From Thalassobaculum fulvum (GTDB taxonomy: Bacteria; Pseudomonadota; Alphaproteobacteria; Thalassobaculales; Thalassobaculaceae), in assembly GCF_014652915.1 (NCBI RefSeq), contig NZ_BMZS01000007.1, positions 278,053 through 342,052 of the forward strand: a stretch of DNA of 64,000 bases, read 5' to 3'. Below the pieces are notes generated by a model. The model was given only the letters and a program-made list of their open reading frames with translations, had not been told where the DNA came from and did no database searches. Below, one piece after another: positions 37,623 to 45,347 of this stretch. The translations under genes were made by a program, and so were the position numbers. The first letter of the stretch is position 1. Each line of letters begins with the position of its first letter.

Positions 37623-38402
37623 TCAAGCGCATGACTGGGCGTCGGTTTCTCTCTGAGGGCGCCGGACGTCGTCGGTCGCGCCGACGACGTGCCGGACGGC
37701 GTGGTCGCGGTCGATCTCGCCGCGCGGCGCCAGTTCCCAGATCCAGGTCTCGTCGTGTTCCGGTGCGGCGGCGCCCTTCAGCGGATCCAGGGTTGCGATC
37801 ACCGAGCCGTCCGGGCCGGCGATCTCGATCGCGCGGTCGCAGATCAGCGCGGCCGGGCAGGGGAGCCGTCGCAGCCAGTCGAGATGCGCCTGCACCAGTG
37901 CCCGGCCGATCCGGTCGGCCGTGGCGTCGTCCAGGTCGCGGGTCGCCACCACGGCCAGCTGCGAGAGCAGGTTGACCGACGCCACGAACCGGGTGCCGGG
38001 CTCGCCCAGCAGGAAGCGCGGCTCGGCGACCGGCGCCAGCGACGGCAGCGACTCCGTCACGTCGCGGCGCAGGCAGGTCACGTTGCCGAGCCGCCGGGCC
38101 GCCCGCCGGGTCGCGGTGGAGAACGCCAGGTCGACCAGCCGGACCCGGCGGAACCGCGTCGCCAGCTCTTCCAGCGGCACGTCGTACAGGTGGCCGGCCC
38201 CCAGGATCACGGCGGTGCCGTCCGGGTCGGCCGCGGCGGCGGCGCGCAGCACCGCCGCCCGGCTGCGGGCCTCGTGCGACGCCCAGGCCGCGCGGTGCCG
38301 ACGCCGACGGGCGGCGATCGCCACGAACTCGGACAGGTGCCCGGACCGCCGGGCGAACGGCAGGCTCGGGGTGACCAGCCACTCCAGGGCTTCGCGGATC
38401 AT
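37623..38402 (-). CDS. Methyltransferase-fold-like protein of unknown function
   Basis: A 259-residue cytoplasmic protein. A Rossmann-type opening is visible around TAVILGAGHLYDVPLEEL followed 20 residues later by VRLVDLAFS, resembling the SAM-binding motif I and acidic end of beta-2. Later regions (DHAVRHVVG) are not recognised. It is the first gene before the GNAT/C39 and ATP-grasp genes (86 bp upstream, same strand), so it may be a methyltransferase of that pathway. This is a fold-level guess. Confidence 0.65.
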   Translation of the reverse strand: MIREALEWLVTPSLPFARRSGHLSEFVAIAARRRRHRAAWASHEARSRAAVLRAAAAADPDGTAVILGAGHLYDVPLEELATRFRRVRLVDLAFSTATRRAARRLGNVTCLRRDVTESLPSLAPVAEPRFLLGEPGTRFVASVNLLSQLAVVATRDLDDATADRIGRALVQAHLDWLRRLPCPAALICDRAIEIAGPDGSVIATLDPLKGAAAPEHDETWIWELAPRGEIDRDHAVRHVVGATDDVRRPQRETDAQSCA

Positions 38403-38454
38403 GGGGCGAGTGTAGCCGTCGTATCCGTGGTGTCGCGATTGCTGAGGCGGCGTC

Positions 38455-40118
38455 CTACCCCGCCAGCCGCGCCCGGTCGACGATGGCGTGCACCGGCAGG
38501 TCCGCCGCACCGCCGCCGAAATGGCCGCGCCAGCCCTCGCCGAGCCGGGTGGCGCAGAACGCCGCCGCGACTTCCGCGGGAGCTTGGGCGATCATCAATG
38601 CGGCCTGGAAGGCGTGGGCCATGCGCTCCACCACGTGGCGGGCGGGCGTCTCGTCGGCGGCGAGCCGCGGCAGCAGCTCGGCCAGCGCGTCGGCCTCGCG
38701 GTCGAGCAGCGGGTCGGCGCCGCGGTCGGCGCGCAGCACGTCCAGGAACGCGTCGACGGTCGCCGGCTCGCGGCGGATCGCCCGCACCACGTCGAGGCAG
38801 ATGACGCTGCCGGTACCTTCCCAGATGCCGTTCAGCGGCGCCTCGCGGTACAGCCGGGCCATCAGGTGGTCCTCGATGAAGCCGTTGCCGCCGTGGCACT
38901 CGAGCGCTTCGGTGACGACCGCCGGGGCGCGCTTGCAGGCCCAGTACTTGGCCATCGGCGTGGCGATCCGGCCGAGCAGCCGCTCGCCCTCGTCGGTCGC
39001 CTCGCGGTCGAGGGTGGCGGCGAGGCGCAGCCCCATCCAGGTCATGCCCTCGACCTCCAGCGCCAGGTCGGCGACGACCGGCCCATGATCGGCAGGTCGA
39101 CCAGCCGCTTCTGGAAGGCGGAGCGGTTGCTGGTGTGGTGGATCGCCTGGGTGACCGCCTGGCGCATCAGCCCGGCCGAGCCGACCGCGAAGTCGAGCCG
39201 AGTCAGGTGCGCCATCTCGATCGAGGCGCGGATGCCGTGGCCCTCCTCGCCGACCAGCTGCGCCTCCATGTCGTAGAACTCGACCTCGGAGGAGGCGTTC
39301 GACTTGTTGCCGCACTTGTCCTTCAAGCGCTGGATCTTCAGGCGGTTGCGGCTGCCGTCGGGCAGCCAGCCGCGCGCCAGGAAGCAGGTCACGCCCTTCT
39401 CGGTCTGCGCCAGGGTCAGGAACACGTCGGACTGCGGCACCGAGAAGAACCACTTGTGGCCGGTCAGCAGCCAGGTCGAGCCGGGGCCGCGATCGTTGCC
39501 GGCCGGCCGGGCCGTGGTCTGGGTGCGCCTGAGGTCCGAGCCGCCCTGTTTCTCGGTCATCGCCATGCCGACGGTGACCGCCCGCTTCCGCTCGGCCGGC
39601 AGCGGCCGCGGGTCGTAGTCGTCGCGCAGGATCATCGGCTCCCAGTGCGCCGTCAGGTCGGGGGCGTGGCGCAGGGCGGCGACCGACGAGAAGGTCATGC
39701 CCATCGGGCAGCAGATGCCGTTCTCCGCCTGGTTCCACAGGTAGGACAGCGCGGCCCGGGCGACCTGCGAGCCGGGCCGCCTGTCGACCCAGGACAGGGA
39801 GTGGCTGCCGCTGCCGAAGCAGCGCGCCATAAGCTCGTGCCAAGCCGGATGGAACTCGATCTGGTCGACCCGGTTGCCGAACCGGTCGTGGGTACGCAGC
39901 TCCGGCAGGACCCGGTTGGCCTGGCGGGCCAGCAGGCGGGTCTCGGCCGAGCCGGTCACCCGTCCGGCCGCATGCAGGCGGTCGGTCGCCCAGCCGGCGT
40001 CGAAGGCGGCGACCGCGTCCCGAAGCACCGCGTCGCCGCCGAACAGGTCGACGTCGCCGAGGTCGCCCGACTGGTTGTAGACGTCGTGGGTCGCGTAGGT
40101 TGCCTCTGCTGCAGTCAT
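38455..40118 (-). pseudogene. aidB: AidB-family acyl-CoA dehydrogenase, frameshifted
   Basis: The two reading frames together give a full AidB-like protein of about 550 residues. The N-terminal frame (40118 to about 39083) has HDVYNQSGDLGDVDLFGG, CPMGMTF, MTEKQGGSD, the FAD-site GHKWFFSVPQSD and LKDKCGNKSNASSEVEF. The sequence then shifts at LPIMGRSSPTW; the continuation VADLALEVEGMTW is in the other frame, through ECHGGNGFIED and LYREAPLNGIWEGTGS to the stop. One missing base near 39083-39086 (CCGGCCCAT where CCGGCCGCAT is expected) explains it. AidB binds DNA and destroys or blocks alkylating damage. It is coupled to a TetR gene (ATGA). Real mutation or sequencing error cannot be told apart. 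Confidence 0.85.
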
Positions 40119-40750
40119 CGATCTACCTCCGTGGGGGCTTCCTCCGTGGGATCGGGCGCGTCGACGATCGCCAGGCAGAGCCCGGCGATGTCGGCCGCCA
40201 GCTTGTCGTCGTCGTCGAGCAGGGTGGCCGGAGTCAGCGGGCCGACCAGCGCCTCCATGAAGGCGCCGACCACGCAGGCGGCGGCCAGTTTCGGATCGAC
40301 CGGCCGGAACGCGCCCCGGGCGACGCCGTCGGCGATCAGGCCGGCCAGCGCCTCGCCGATCCGGCGCCGCCATTCCAGTCTCGCGTCGTCGACCGCCGCC
40401 TCCACCGGCTCGGCGATCATGGCGTAGGCCAGCCGGCGGTTGTGCAGGGCGCGGCGGGCGAACGCGGACACCGCGTCGCGCAGGCGCTGCCCCGGGGCAC
40501 CGTCGGCCTCGCAGATCGAGCGGATGACCTCCAGCTCGCGTGCCGACACTTCGGCGACCAGGGCGGCGCACAGCTCGGCCTTGGTCGGGTAGTAGCGGTA
40601 GATGGTGCCGACGGCGGTACCGGCGGCGGCGGCCACGGCCAGCATCTGCAGGTCCCGGAACCCGCCGTCGCTGACCACGCGTCGCGCCGCCGCCAACAGG
40701 TCGCGACGCCGCCGTTCGGAGCGGGAGGACGGTTCAACTGGCGTGAACAT
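40115..40750 (-). CDS. TetR/AcrR-family transcriptional regulator
   Basis: A 211-residue repressor. The N-terminal HTH is clear: RRRRDLLAAARRVVSDGGF, then LAVAAAAGTAVGTIYRYYPTK, the standard TetR recognition region. The C-terminal ligand domain is unassigned. The ATG at 40750 overlaps a palindrome. It directly precedes and overlaps the aidB-like gene, so it probably controls that gene and itself, perhaps responding to an acyl-CoA. Confidence 0.92.
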   Translation of the reverse strand: MFTPVEPSSRSERRRRDLLAAARRVVSDGGFRDLQMLAVAAAAGTAVGTIYRYYPTKAELCAALVAEVSARELEVIRSICEADGAPGQRLRDAVSAFARRALHNRRLAYAMIAEPVEAAVDDARLEWRRRIGEALAGLIADGVARGAFRPVDPKLAAACVVGAFMEALVGPLTPATLLDDDDKLAADIAGLCLAIVDAPDPTEEAPTEVDR

Positions 40751-40763
40751 GAATTCATATTCA
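40749..40763. promoter_or_regulatory. Candidate TetR operator
   Basis: ATGAATTCAT is a 10-bp perfect palindrome (40749-40758), and TGAAT-TCAT-ATTCA (40750-40763) forms a 14-bp inverted repeat. It lies at the start codon of the TetR gene, a usual place for autorepression. The stretch is much more AT-rich than its surroundings. Confidence 0.45.
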
Positions 40764-40912
40764 TTTTTGCGACATGTCAAGGCGGTCCCGGCACCGCTTC
40801 GCTATCGGTGAGCGCGGCCCACGGAGCGCGCATCGGGAAGTACGTAGATCCGGATCGACCGTGATGTCGTGTATGATGCGGATGAATTGCCGCGGCCGAG
40901 CCGGAGTTGGCC

Positions 40913-41530
40913 ATGGACTCAGCAAGCGACACGCGCGAGGTGCGGTATCGGCGGTCGGTCGCGACCGTGGACGCCGACGAGTCCTGGGCGCTGGCCAGGC
41001 GGCTGGCGGACGGCGAAACCGATTGCTGCGATGCGTTGATGGCGCGGCTCGGCAGCCCGCCGCCGCTGATCGCCTGGAACCCGGACCCGCAGGACCTGGA
41101 TTCCGTGGCCCTTCGTCATCTTGCCGAATGGTGGCGGGACGCGGCCGCCGAGGCGGGCGGTCCGCCGGGTCCGGACACGGTCGATCCCCTGATGCTGCGG
41201 CCGGCGCTGGGCGCGATATCGCTGCTCGACGTGCTCGACGGCGGACGGGACTTTCGGTTCCGGCTGCACGGCTCCGACATCGCCACCACGCTGGGCACGG
41301 ACATGACCGGCATGATGGTCGGCCAGATGACCATCCCGTTCATGGCGTTCCTGACGGTGACCTATCGCGCGCAGATCCTGCGCCCCGAACCGCTGCTGCT
41401 GCGCTACACGCCGGCGATGCAGTTCTTTCTCTCGGCCTGGTGGCGCATCGGGTTGCCGCTGATGCGGGACGGCGAGGTCGTGCGGCTGCTGGTCGGGATG
41501 GAGCGCGCGCCGCGTCAGTCCGAACTCTGA
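40913..41530 (+). CDS. PAS_5-type small PAS-fold protein
   Basis: A 205-residue cytoplasmic protein resembling the alphaproteobacterial PAS_5 family: LRPALGAISLLDVLDGGRDF, FRFRLHGSDIATTLGTDMTG and the end RIGLPLMRDGEVVRLLVGME are family-like. These are single-domain PAS-like proteins without an obvious output domain, role unclear. The ATG at 40913 has GGAG six bases upstream. A second member is at 59010 and a possible third relative at 44351. Confidence 0.75.
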   Translation: MDSASDTREVRYRRSVATVDADESWALARRLADGETDCCDALMARLGSPPPLIAWNPDPQDLDSVALRHLAEWWRDAAAEAGGPPGPDTVDPLMLRPALGAISLLDVLDGGRDFRFRLHGSDIATTLGTDMTGMMVGQMTIPFMAFLTVTYRAQILRPEPLLLRYTPAMQFFLSAWWRIGLPLMRDGEVVRLLVGMERAPRQSEL

Positions 41531-41558
41531 GGTCGCCACCGGCCCGCTGTCGGGCGGT

Positions 41559-42488
41559 TCACGCCGCCGGATGTCGGGCCGCCCAGTGCCGGGCGATGTC
41601 GGCACGCTTCGCCACCCACACGCCCTCCTTGGCCATGCAGTAGTCGAGCAGCCGGGCGAGGCCGGCGGCGCGCGAGGGGTGGCCGATCAGGCGGAGGTGC
41701 AGCCCGCACGACATCATCCGCGGGGTCTCCGCCCCTTCCTCCCACAGCAGGTCGATGGCGTCCCGCACATGCGCCACGTAGTCGTCGGCGGTCGGGAAGT
41801 GGTTGCGCGAGAACTTGGAGTCGTTGGTGGCGAGCGAGTACGGCACCACCAGGTGCGGGGTGTCGCCGACCCGGGTCCAGTACGGCAACTCGTCGGCGTA
41901 GCTGTCGCTGTCGTAGAGGAAGCCGCCGTGCTCGACCAGCAATCGCCTCGTGTTCACGCTCGGTCCGTGCCGGCAGTACCAGCCCGGCGGCCGGGCGCCG
42001 GTGGTGCGCTCCAGCGACTCGACGGCCCGGCGGATGTGCTCGCGCTCCTGGTCCTCGGTCAGCCGCCAGTGCTCGACCCAGCGCCAGCCGTGACAGCAGA
42101 TGTCCCAGTCGGTCTCGCGGATCGCCGCGGCGGCCTCGTCGTTGCGCTCCAGAGCCAGGGCGCAGGCGTTGACGGTCGCCGGCAGGCCGCGCTCGGTGAA
42201 CAGCCGGTGCAGCCGCCAGAACCCGACCCGGGTCCCGTACTCGTACATGCTCTCGGCCGCGAGGTCGCGCGAGCCGGGGCCGTTCGGCGAGTCAGGGGAC
42301 TCGGTCAGGCTGGCCTCGGAGAAGCCGTCGCCGTCCGGGATCGAGTACTCGGACCCCTCCTCGTAGTTGATCACGAAGTTGACCGCGACCCGGGCGCCGC
42401 CCGGCCAGTCGGCTCTGGGCGGGGTCCGGCCGTAGCCGACGAAGTCGCGGTCGAGATGGGGCGGCAGGTTCGGGTCGGGTGCGCTCAT
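41559..42488 (-). CDS. Polysaccharide deacetylase-fold hydrolase (PuuE/allantoinase-like), second copy
   Basis: A 309-residue NodB-fold protein with the PuuE-type landmarks NFVINYEEGSEYS in place of TFDDG, TVNACALALERN, DICCHGWRWVEH and GLHLRLIGHPSRA. This group includes metal-independent allantoinase PuuE, which opens the allantoin ring in purine breakdown. No uric-acid or allantoin genes lie nearby except the nucleoside transporter 31 kb away. It is convergent with the PAS_5 gene and co-directional with the OxyR-like gene upstream. Confidence 0.85.
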   Translation of the reverse strand: MSAPDPNLPPHLDRDFVGYGRTPPRADWPGGARVAVNFVINYEEGSEYSIPDGDGFSEASLTESPDSPNGPGSRDLAAESMYEYGTRVGFWRLHRLFTERGLPATVNACALALERNDEAAAAIRETDWDICCHGWRWVEHWRLTEDQEREHIRRAVESLERTTGARPPGWYCRHGPSVNTRRLLVEHGGFLYDSDSYADELPYWTRVGDTPHLVVPYSLATNDSKFSRNHFPTADDYVAHVRDAIDLLWEEGAETPRMMSCGLHLRLIGHPSRAAGLARLLDYCMAKEGVWVAKRADIARHWAARHPAA

Positions 42489-42528
42489 GCCGGCATCGGA
42501 GCACGCGCGGGCCGGCGCGGCAACGGGG

Positions 42529-43464
42529 CTAGGCGCGGGCGCCCGGCTCCAGGATCTCCAGTTCCGGCAGTTCCCTGGCCAGCGCCCGACGCAGCAGCCC
42601 GGCGAGGGTGCGGTAGCCGTCCTGGCGCACGCTCGATCGCCGCCAGGCCAGGCCGACGGCACGGTGCAGGGCGCGGTCCGCGAGCTCGAGGGTCCTGATG
42701 CTGTCGTCGCGGGCCGCCACGGTCCGCACATAGAGCGCCGGCAGGAAGGTCAGGCCGAGGCCCATCGCCACCATCTCCCGCAGGGTGTCGAGGCTGGTGC
42801 CCTCGTAGTCGAAGCGCAGGCGCGCGCCGTGGTCCTGGCAGAACGCGAGGACCACGTCGTGGAGCTGGTGGCCGGCACCGAGCGCCAGGACGTCCTGGTC
42901 ACGCAGGTCGGCACGCCGGACAGTGCCCCGGCTCGCCAGCGGATGGTCGGCGGCCACCGCGAGATACAGCCGCTCGCGGAACAGCGGCTCGACAACCAGT
43001 TCGCGCAGCCTGACCGGCAGCGGCGCCATCACCAGGTCGTAGCGGCCCTCGCGCAGGGCCGCCGGCAGGCCGCCCGGCAGTTCCTCCCTGACGTACAGCT
43101 TCAGCTTCGGATGGGTTCGGTGCAGCTCCGGGATCACCTGGGGCAGCAGGTAGGGGCCGACGGTCGGCGGCAGGCCGAGCCGCATGACGCCGGACAGCTC
43201 GGTGCCGCGGCTGACCGCCAGGGTCCGGATCTCCTGCGCATCCGCCAGCATGCGCCGCGCGATCCCGACGACCTCGGCACCGAGCGGCGTCAGGATCACC
43301 CTCGTGCGGCTGCGCTCCACCAGCCGCGCGCCGAGCCGGTCCTCGAGCGCCTTGAGCTGGCCGCTGAGGGTCGGTTGGGTGGTGTTGCAGCGCTCGGCAG
43401 CCCGGCGGAAGTGCAGGGTCTCCGCGATCGCCACCAGGTATTCGAGCTGTCGGAGCGAGGGCAT
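42529..43464 (-). CDS. LysR-family regulator, OxyR-like but without the peroxidatic cysteine
   Basis: A 311-residue LysR-type regulator. The N-terminal HTH has LHFRRAAERCNTTQPTLSGQ. The effector domain follows OxyR closely, including TSLDTLREMVAMGLGLTFLP. In E. coli OxyR the redox pair is Cys199 and Cys208; here the first is Gln200 (GHQLHD) and the second is kept as Cys209 (LAFC). Direct disulfide switching is therefore unlikely, and another signal or mode is expected. Two ATCGGA inverted repeats just upstream are candidate autoregulatory sites. Confidence 0.9.
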   Translation of the reverse strand: MPSLRQLEYLVAIAETLHFRRAAERCNTTQPTLSGQLKALEDRLGARLVERSRTRVILTPLGAEVVGIARRMLADAQEIRTLAVSRGTELSGVMRLGLPPTVGPYLLPQVIPELHRTHPKLKLYVREELPGGLPAALREGRYDLVMAPLPVRLRELVVEPLFRERLYLAVAADHPLASRGTVRRADLRDQDVLALGAGHQLHDVVLAFCQDHGARLRFDYEGTSLDTLREMVAMGLGLTFLPALYVRTVAARDDSIRTLELADRALHRAVGLAWRRSSVRQDGYRTLAGLLRRALARELPELEILEPGARA

Positions 43465-43513
43465 CCGGCAAGCATGGGAGATCGTTCGAATCCGGTCCAG
43501 CGATGCTGTCGGT

Positions 43514-43552
43514 GATCGGAAAATCCGATCAATCGGAGATCGGTTTCCGATT
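43514..43552. promoter_or_regulatory. Paired palindromes, candidate LysR-type operator
   Basis: GATCGGA-AAA-TCCGATC (43514-43530) and AATCGGA-N8-TCCGATT (43531-43552) share the ATCGGA half-site. The first fits the T-N11-A layout of LysR sites. They lie 50-88 bp upstream of the OxyR-like start, the usual place for autoregulation. Confidence 0.55.
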
Positions 43553-43637
43553 GGCGGCAGGGCTCCACGATCGCCACTTCGTCCTGACCGCATCGCCATG
43601 CATAAGGGGGAGCGACGCGTCCACGGCACGACCGGAC

Positions 43638-43811
43638 AACGGAAGATCGCCGAAACCGTTCAGGCAGATCATCAGCGGCGATACGGTCGGAGGCATGCTG
43701 CTGATCTCGGCGACCGTCGCAGCGCCGGTGTTCTCGAACACCTCGCTGAACGGGCTGTACGCGTCGCTCCTCAATATTCAGAACTCGCTCGGCATCGCCG
43801 TCGGCCCGGCG
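43638..43811 (+). pseudogene. NhaA sodium/proton antiporter N-terminal remnant
   Basis: A plus-strand frame reads PFRQIISGDTVGGMLLISAT and then VAAPVFSNTSLNGLYASLLN. This matches the NhaA opening (start of the first helix, GG-L-L---A--A---NS-L---Y--LL). After about 55 residues similarity ends in low-complexity sequence, and the other eleven helices are missing. It looks like a deletion remnant. The identification is by memory of the family pattern. Confidence 0.45.
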
Positions 43812-43870
43812 GCTGGCGGTCGATCGAGCCGGTCGCGGCGGGAGGGGGCCGGCGGCTCCGGGTCCGTGGC

Positions 43871-44182
43871 TCATCCGCGCATGAATACCGCGAAGCAGCG
43901 TCCGATACGGTGACCGTCCGGGTCGTGGCGGCAACCGGCGGCGCCGTCGGGGCCGACCTGGAACTCCTCGCCGGCGAAGAACGGCGCGCCGCACCTGGCG
44001 CACCATGCCACCGGCCGGTCGCCGTCAGTGGTGTCGGCCAAGTAGCGGGTCTCGGCTCGCTGAATTGCCGGCAGCTGGTCGGCGTAGGGTCCCTTGAGCG
44101 CCTGCAGGGCGTGCCACTTCTCGCTGAACGCGCGACGGTCGAGTTCGGGATGCGGGTCGGGCCTTGCGCTGTCCGCACTCAT
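43871..44182 (-). CDS. Small cysteine-rich protein of unknown function
   Basis: A 103-residue protein. The C-terminal half has WCARCGAPF, then CRHDPDGHRIGRCFAVFMR, a spacing that suggests a small zinc-binding module. The N-terminal half is helical and charged (RRAFSEKWHALQALKG). GGGAGG lies four bases ahead of ATG 44182. No family recognised. It is divergent from the HTH gene at 44351. Confidence 0.65.
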   Translation of the reverse strand: MSADSARPDPHPELDRRAFSEKWHALQALKGPYADQLPAIQRAETRYLADTTDGDRPVAWCARCGAPFFAGEEFQVGPDGAAGCRHDPDGHRIGRCFAVFMRG

Positions 44183-44311
44183 GGTTCCTCCCGGTCGGGC
44201 ATGTCGCATAGTTGCAATGCACCTTCCGGAGAGTAGTCTGCACGGTTGCGCGGGGGTCAACGCCGCGGGGAGGTTCTTGGCGGATCCCGGCGCGCAAAAA
44301 AACGCGTATGC

Positions 44312-44331
44312 TGTGGATCGTCTGTGGATAA
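44312..44331. promoter_or_regulatory. Two DnaA-box-like sites
   Basis: TGTGGATCG (44312-44320) and TGTGGATAA (44323-44331), the second a perfect match to the DnaA box on this strand. They lie 20-39 bp upstream of the HTH gene start, in a stretch flanked by CGCG-(A)7-CGCG-type sequence. Possibly regulation by DnaA; no origin genes are near. Confidence 0.35.
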
Positions 44332-44350
44332 GTTACCCTTATTGGGCGAG

Positions 44351-45157
44351 ATGATGTCGGCGTGCTTCGAGATGTTGAAGCACGACTGCCAGCGCTTCGC
44401 CCGGTTGGCGGGGGCTGCCGAACGCGGATCGGGCCGACTCACGCCCCGGCAGATCGCCCGGACCGTCCGCTGGGGCGATACCACCGTCCGGAACATCGCG
44501 CGCGACAACTGGGACCCGAAGAGCCTGCAGCTCCTCAGGGACATCGAGCGGGCCTATCACGCGCACCCCGACTGGCACCCCAAGCGGGTTCTCGACATCC
44601 GCTCGGCGGCCGGCGACGACGGCTACGTGTTCCGCCGCCTCGTCGACCCGGAGACCGCGCCGGAGTTCGCCGGGCTGCTGGAGCGCTGGCGGCTGCGCCC
44701 CGACGACGCATCGTTCGTCGCCGAGGCGCTCCGCGACCATGGCGTCACGCTCGTCGATGTCGCGGCCGAGGAACCCGGCGACTTCCTGGTGCGGCACTAC
44801 GCGCCGCGTCTGCTGGCGCTGCACGGTTTTGACAAGACCGGCATCAGGTTTCGAAACAACCGCTCATTCACATATGCCCGGTCGATCATGGCCGATTTCT
44901 CCGCCTGCAAGACATCCGGGGCTCCGATGAGCCGAGACGTGTTCTGTTGGTACAGGCGACCGTCGGAAGCGATCATGTTTCGCGGAGCGATGTTTCCATG
45001 CCTGAACGAGGGGGTAATCGTCAGCAAGGCAATCGTGTGTTCCGGGCCGTCGATGCGGCCGCTCCCGCTGCCGAAGGGGCCGTCCCGGGCGATGGTGCCT
45101 GCTCGTCCGCATGGGCATCTGAGGGGGGCGCTCTCGTCGGGTACTTCCACCCGTTGA
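44351..45157 (+). CDS. HTH-containing protein with PAS-like C-terminal region, unknown function
   Basis: About 268 residues. Residues 20-60 look like a helix-turn-helix of repressor type (LTPRQIARTVRWGDTTVRNI). The middle is DDGYVFRRLVDPETAPEFAG, followed by a region like the PAS_5-type proteins (FLVRHYAPRLLALHGFDKTG, then RSIMADFSACKTSG). The C-terminus after about residue 230 is arginine/proline-rich and may be out of register. The start is ATG 44351 or 44354 with a weak GGGCGAG. Base composition is lower in GC than neighbours in part. It ends 35 bp before the TPP riboswitch. Confidence 0.6.
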   Translation: MMSACFEMLKHDCQRFARLAGAAERGSGRLTPRQIARTVRWGDTTVRNIARDNWDPKSLQLLRDIERAYHAHPDWHPKRVLDIRSAAGDDGYVFRRLVDPETAPEFAGLLERWRLRPDDASFVAEALRDHGVTLVDVAAEEPGDFLVRHYAPRLLALHGFDKTGIRFRNNRSFTYARSIMADFSACKTSGAPMSRDVFCWYRRPSEAIMFRGAMFPCLNEGVIVSKAIVCSGPSMRPLPLPKGPSRAMVPARPHGHLRGALSSGTSTR

Positions 45158-45192
45158 CACCATCCCAAGTATTCCGCACCCTCGCCGCCGTA

Positions 45193-45285
45193 CGTGATGC
45201 TGGGGTGCCTGCCGTGTCGTGCGGCGGGCTGAGATCACACCCATCGAACCTGAACCGGGTCACGCCGGCGGAGGGAGACGTCACG
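45193..45285 (+). ncRNA. TPP riboswitch (THI element)
   Basis: All conserved blocks of the THI element are present in order: GGGGTGCC (45202), GGCTGAGA (45227), ACCC (45239), GAACCTGAACCGGGT (45246) and GCCGGCGGAGGGA (45264-45276). The P1 stem pairs CGTGA (45193-45197) with TCACG (45281-45285). It is on the plus strand, 62 bp before the start of a Liv-type binding-protein gene. TPP riboswitches repress thiamine synthesis and uptake genes when TPP is plentiful. No thi synthesis gene is present in the window, so the downstream transporter is the target. Confidence 0.96.
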
Positions 45286-45313
45286 GTCTTGGACGATCCC
45301 CATCGCAAGGCCG

Positions 45314-45341
45314 CGCTCCTCCGTCCGGCGCCCGAGGAGCG
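45314..45341 (+). promoter_or_regulatory. Shine-Dalgarno sequestering hairpin of the TPP riboswitch
   Basis: CGCTCCTC (45314-45321) pairs perfectly with GAGGAGCG (45334-45341), hiding the ribosome site GAGGAG that lies eight bases ahead of ATG 45348. The aptamer 3' part CGGAGG (45269-45274) can instead pair with CCTCCG (45318-45323), which would open the ribosome site. This is the expected layout for a TPP switch that blocks translation when TPP is bound. Confidence 0.75.
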
Positions 45342-45347
45342 AGACGC

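Noticed and set aside
44312..44331. Replication origin suggested by DnaA-box-like sites
   Set aside because: Only two boxes, no AT-rich unwinding region and no dnaA, parAB, gidA or hemE-type neighbours.
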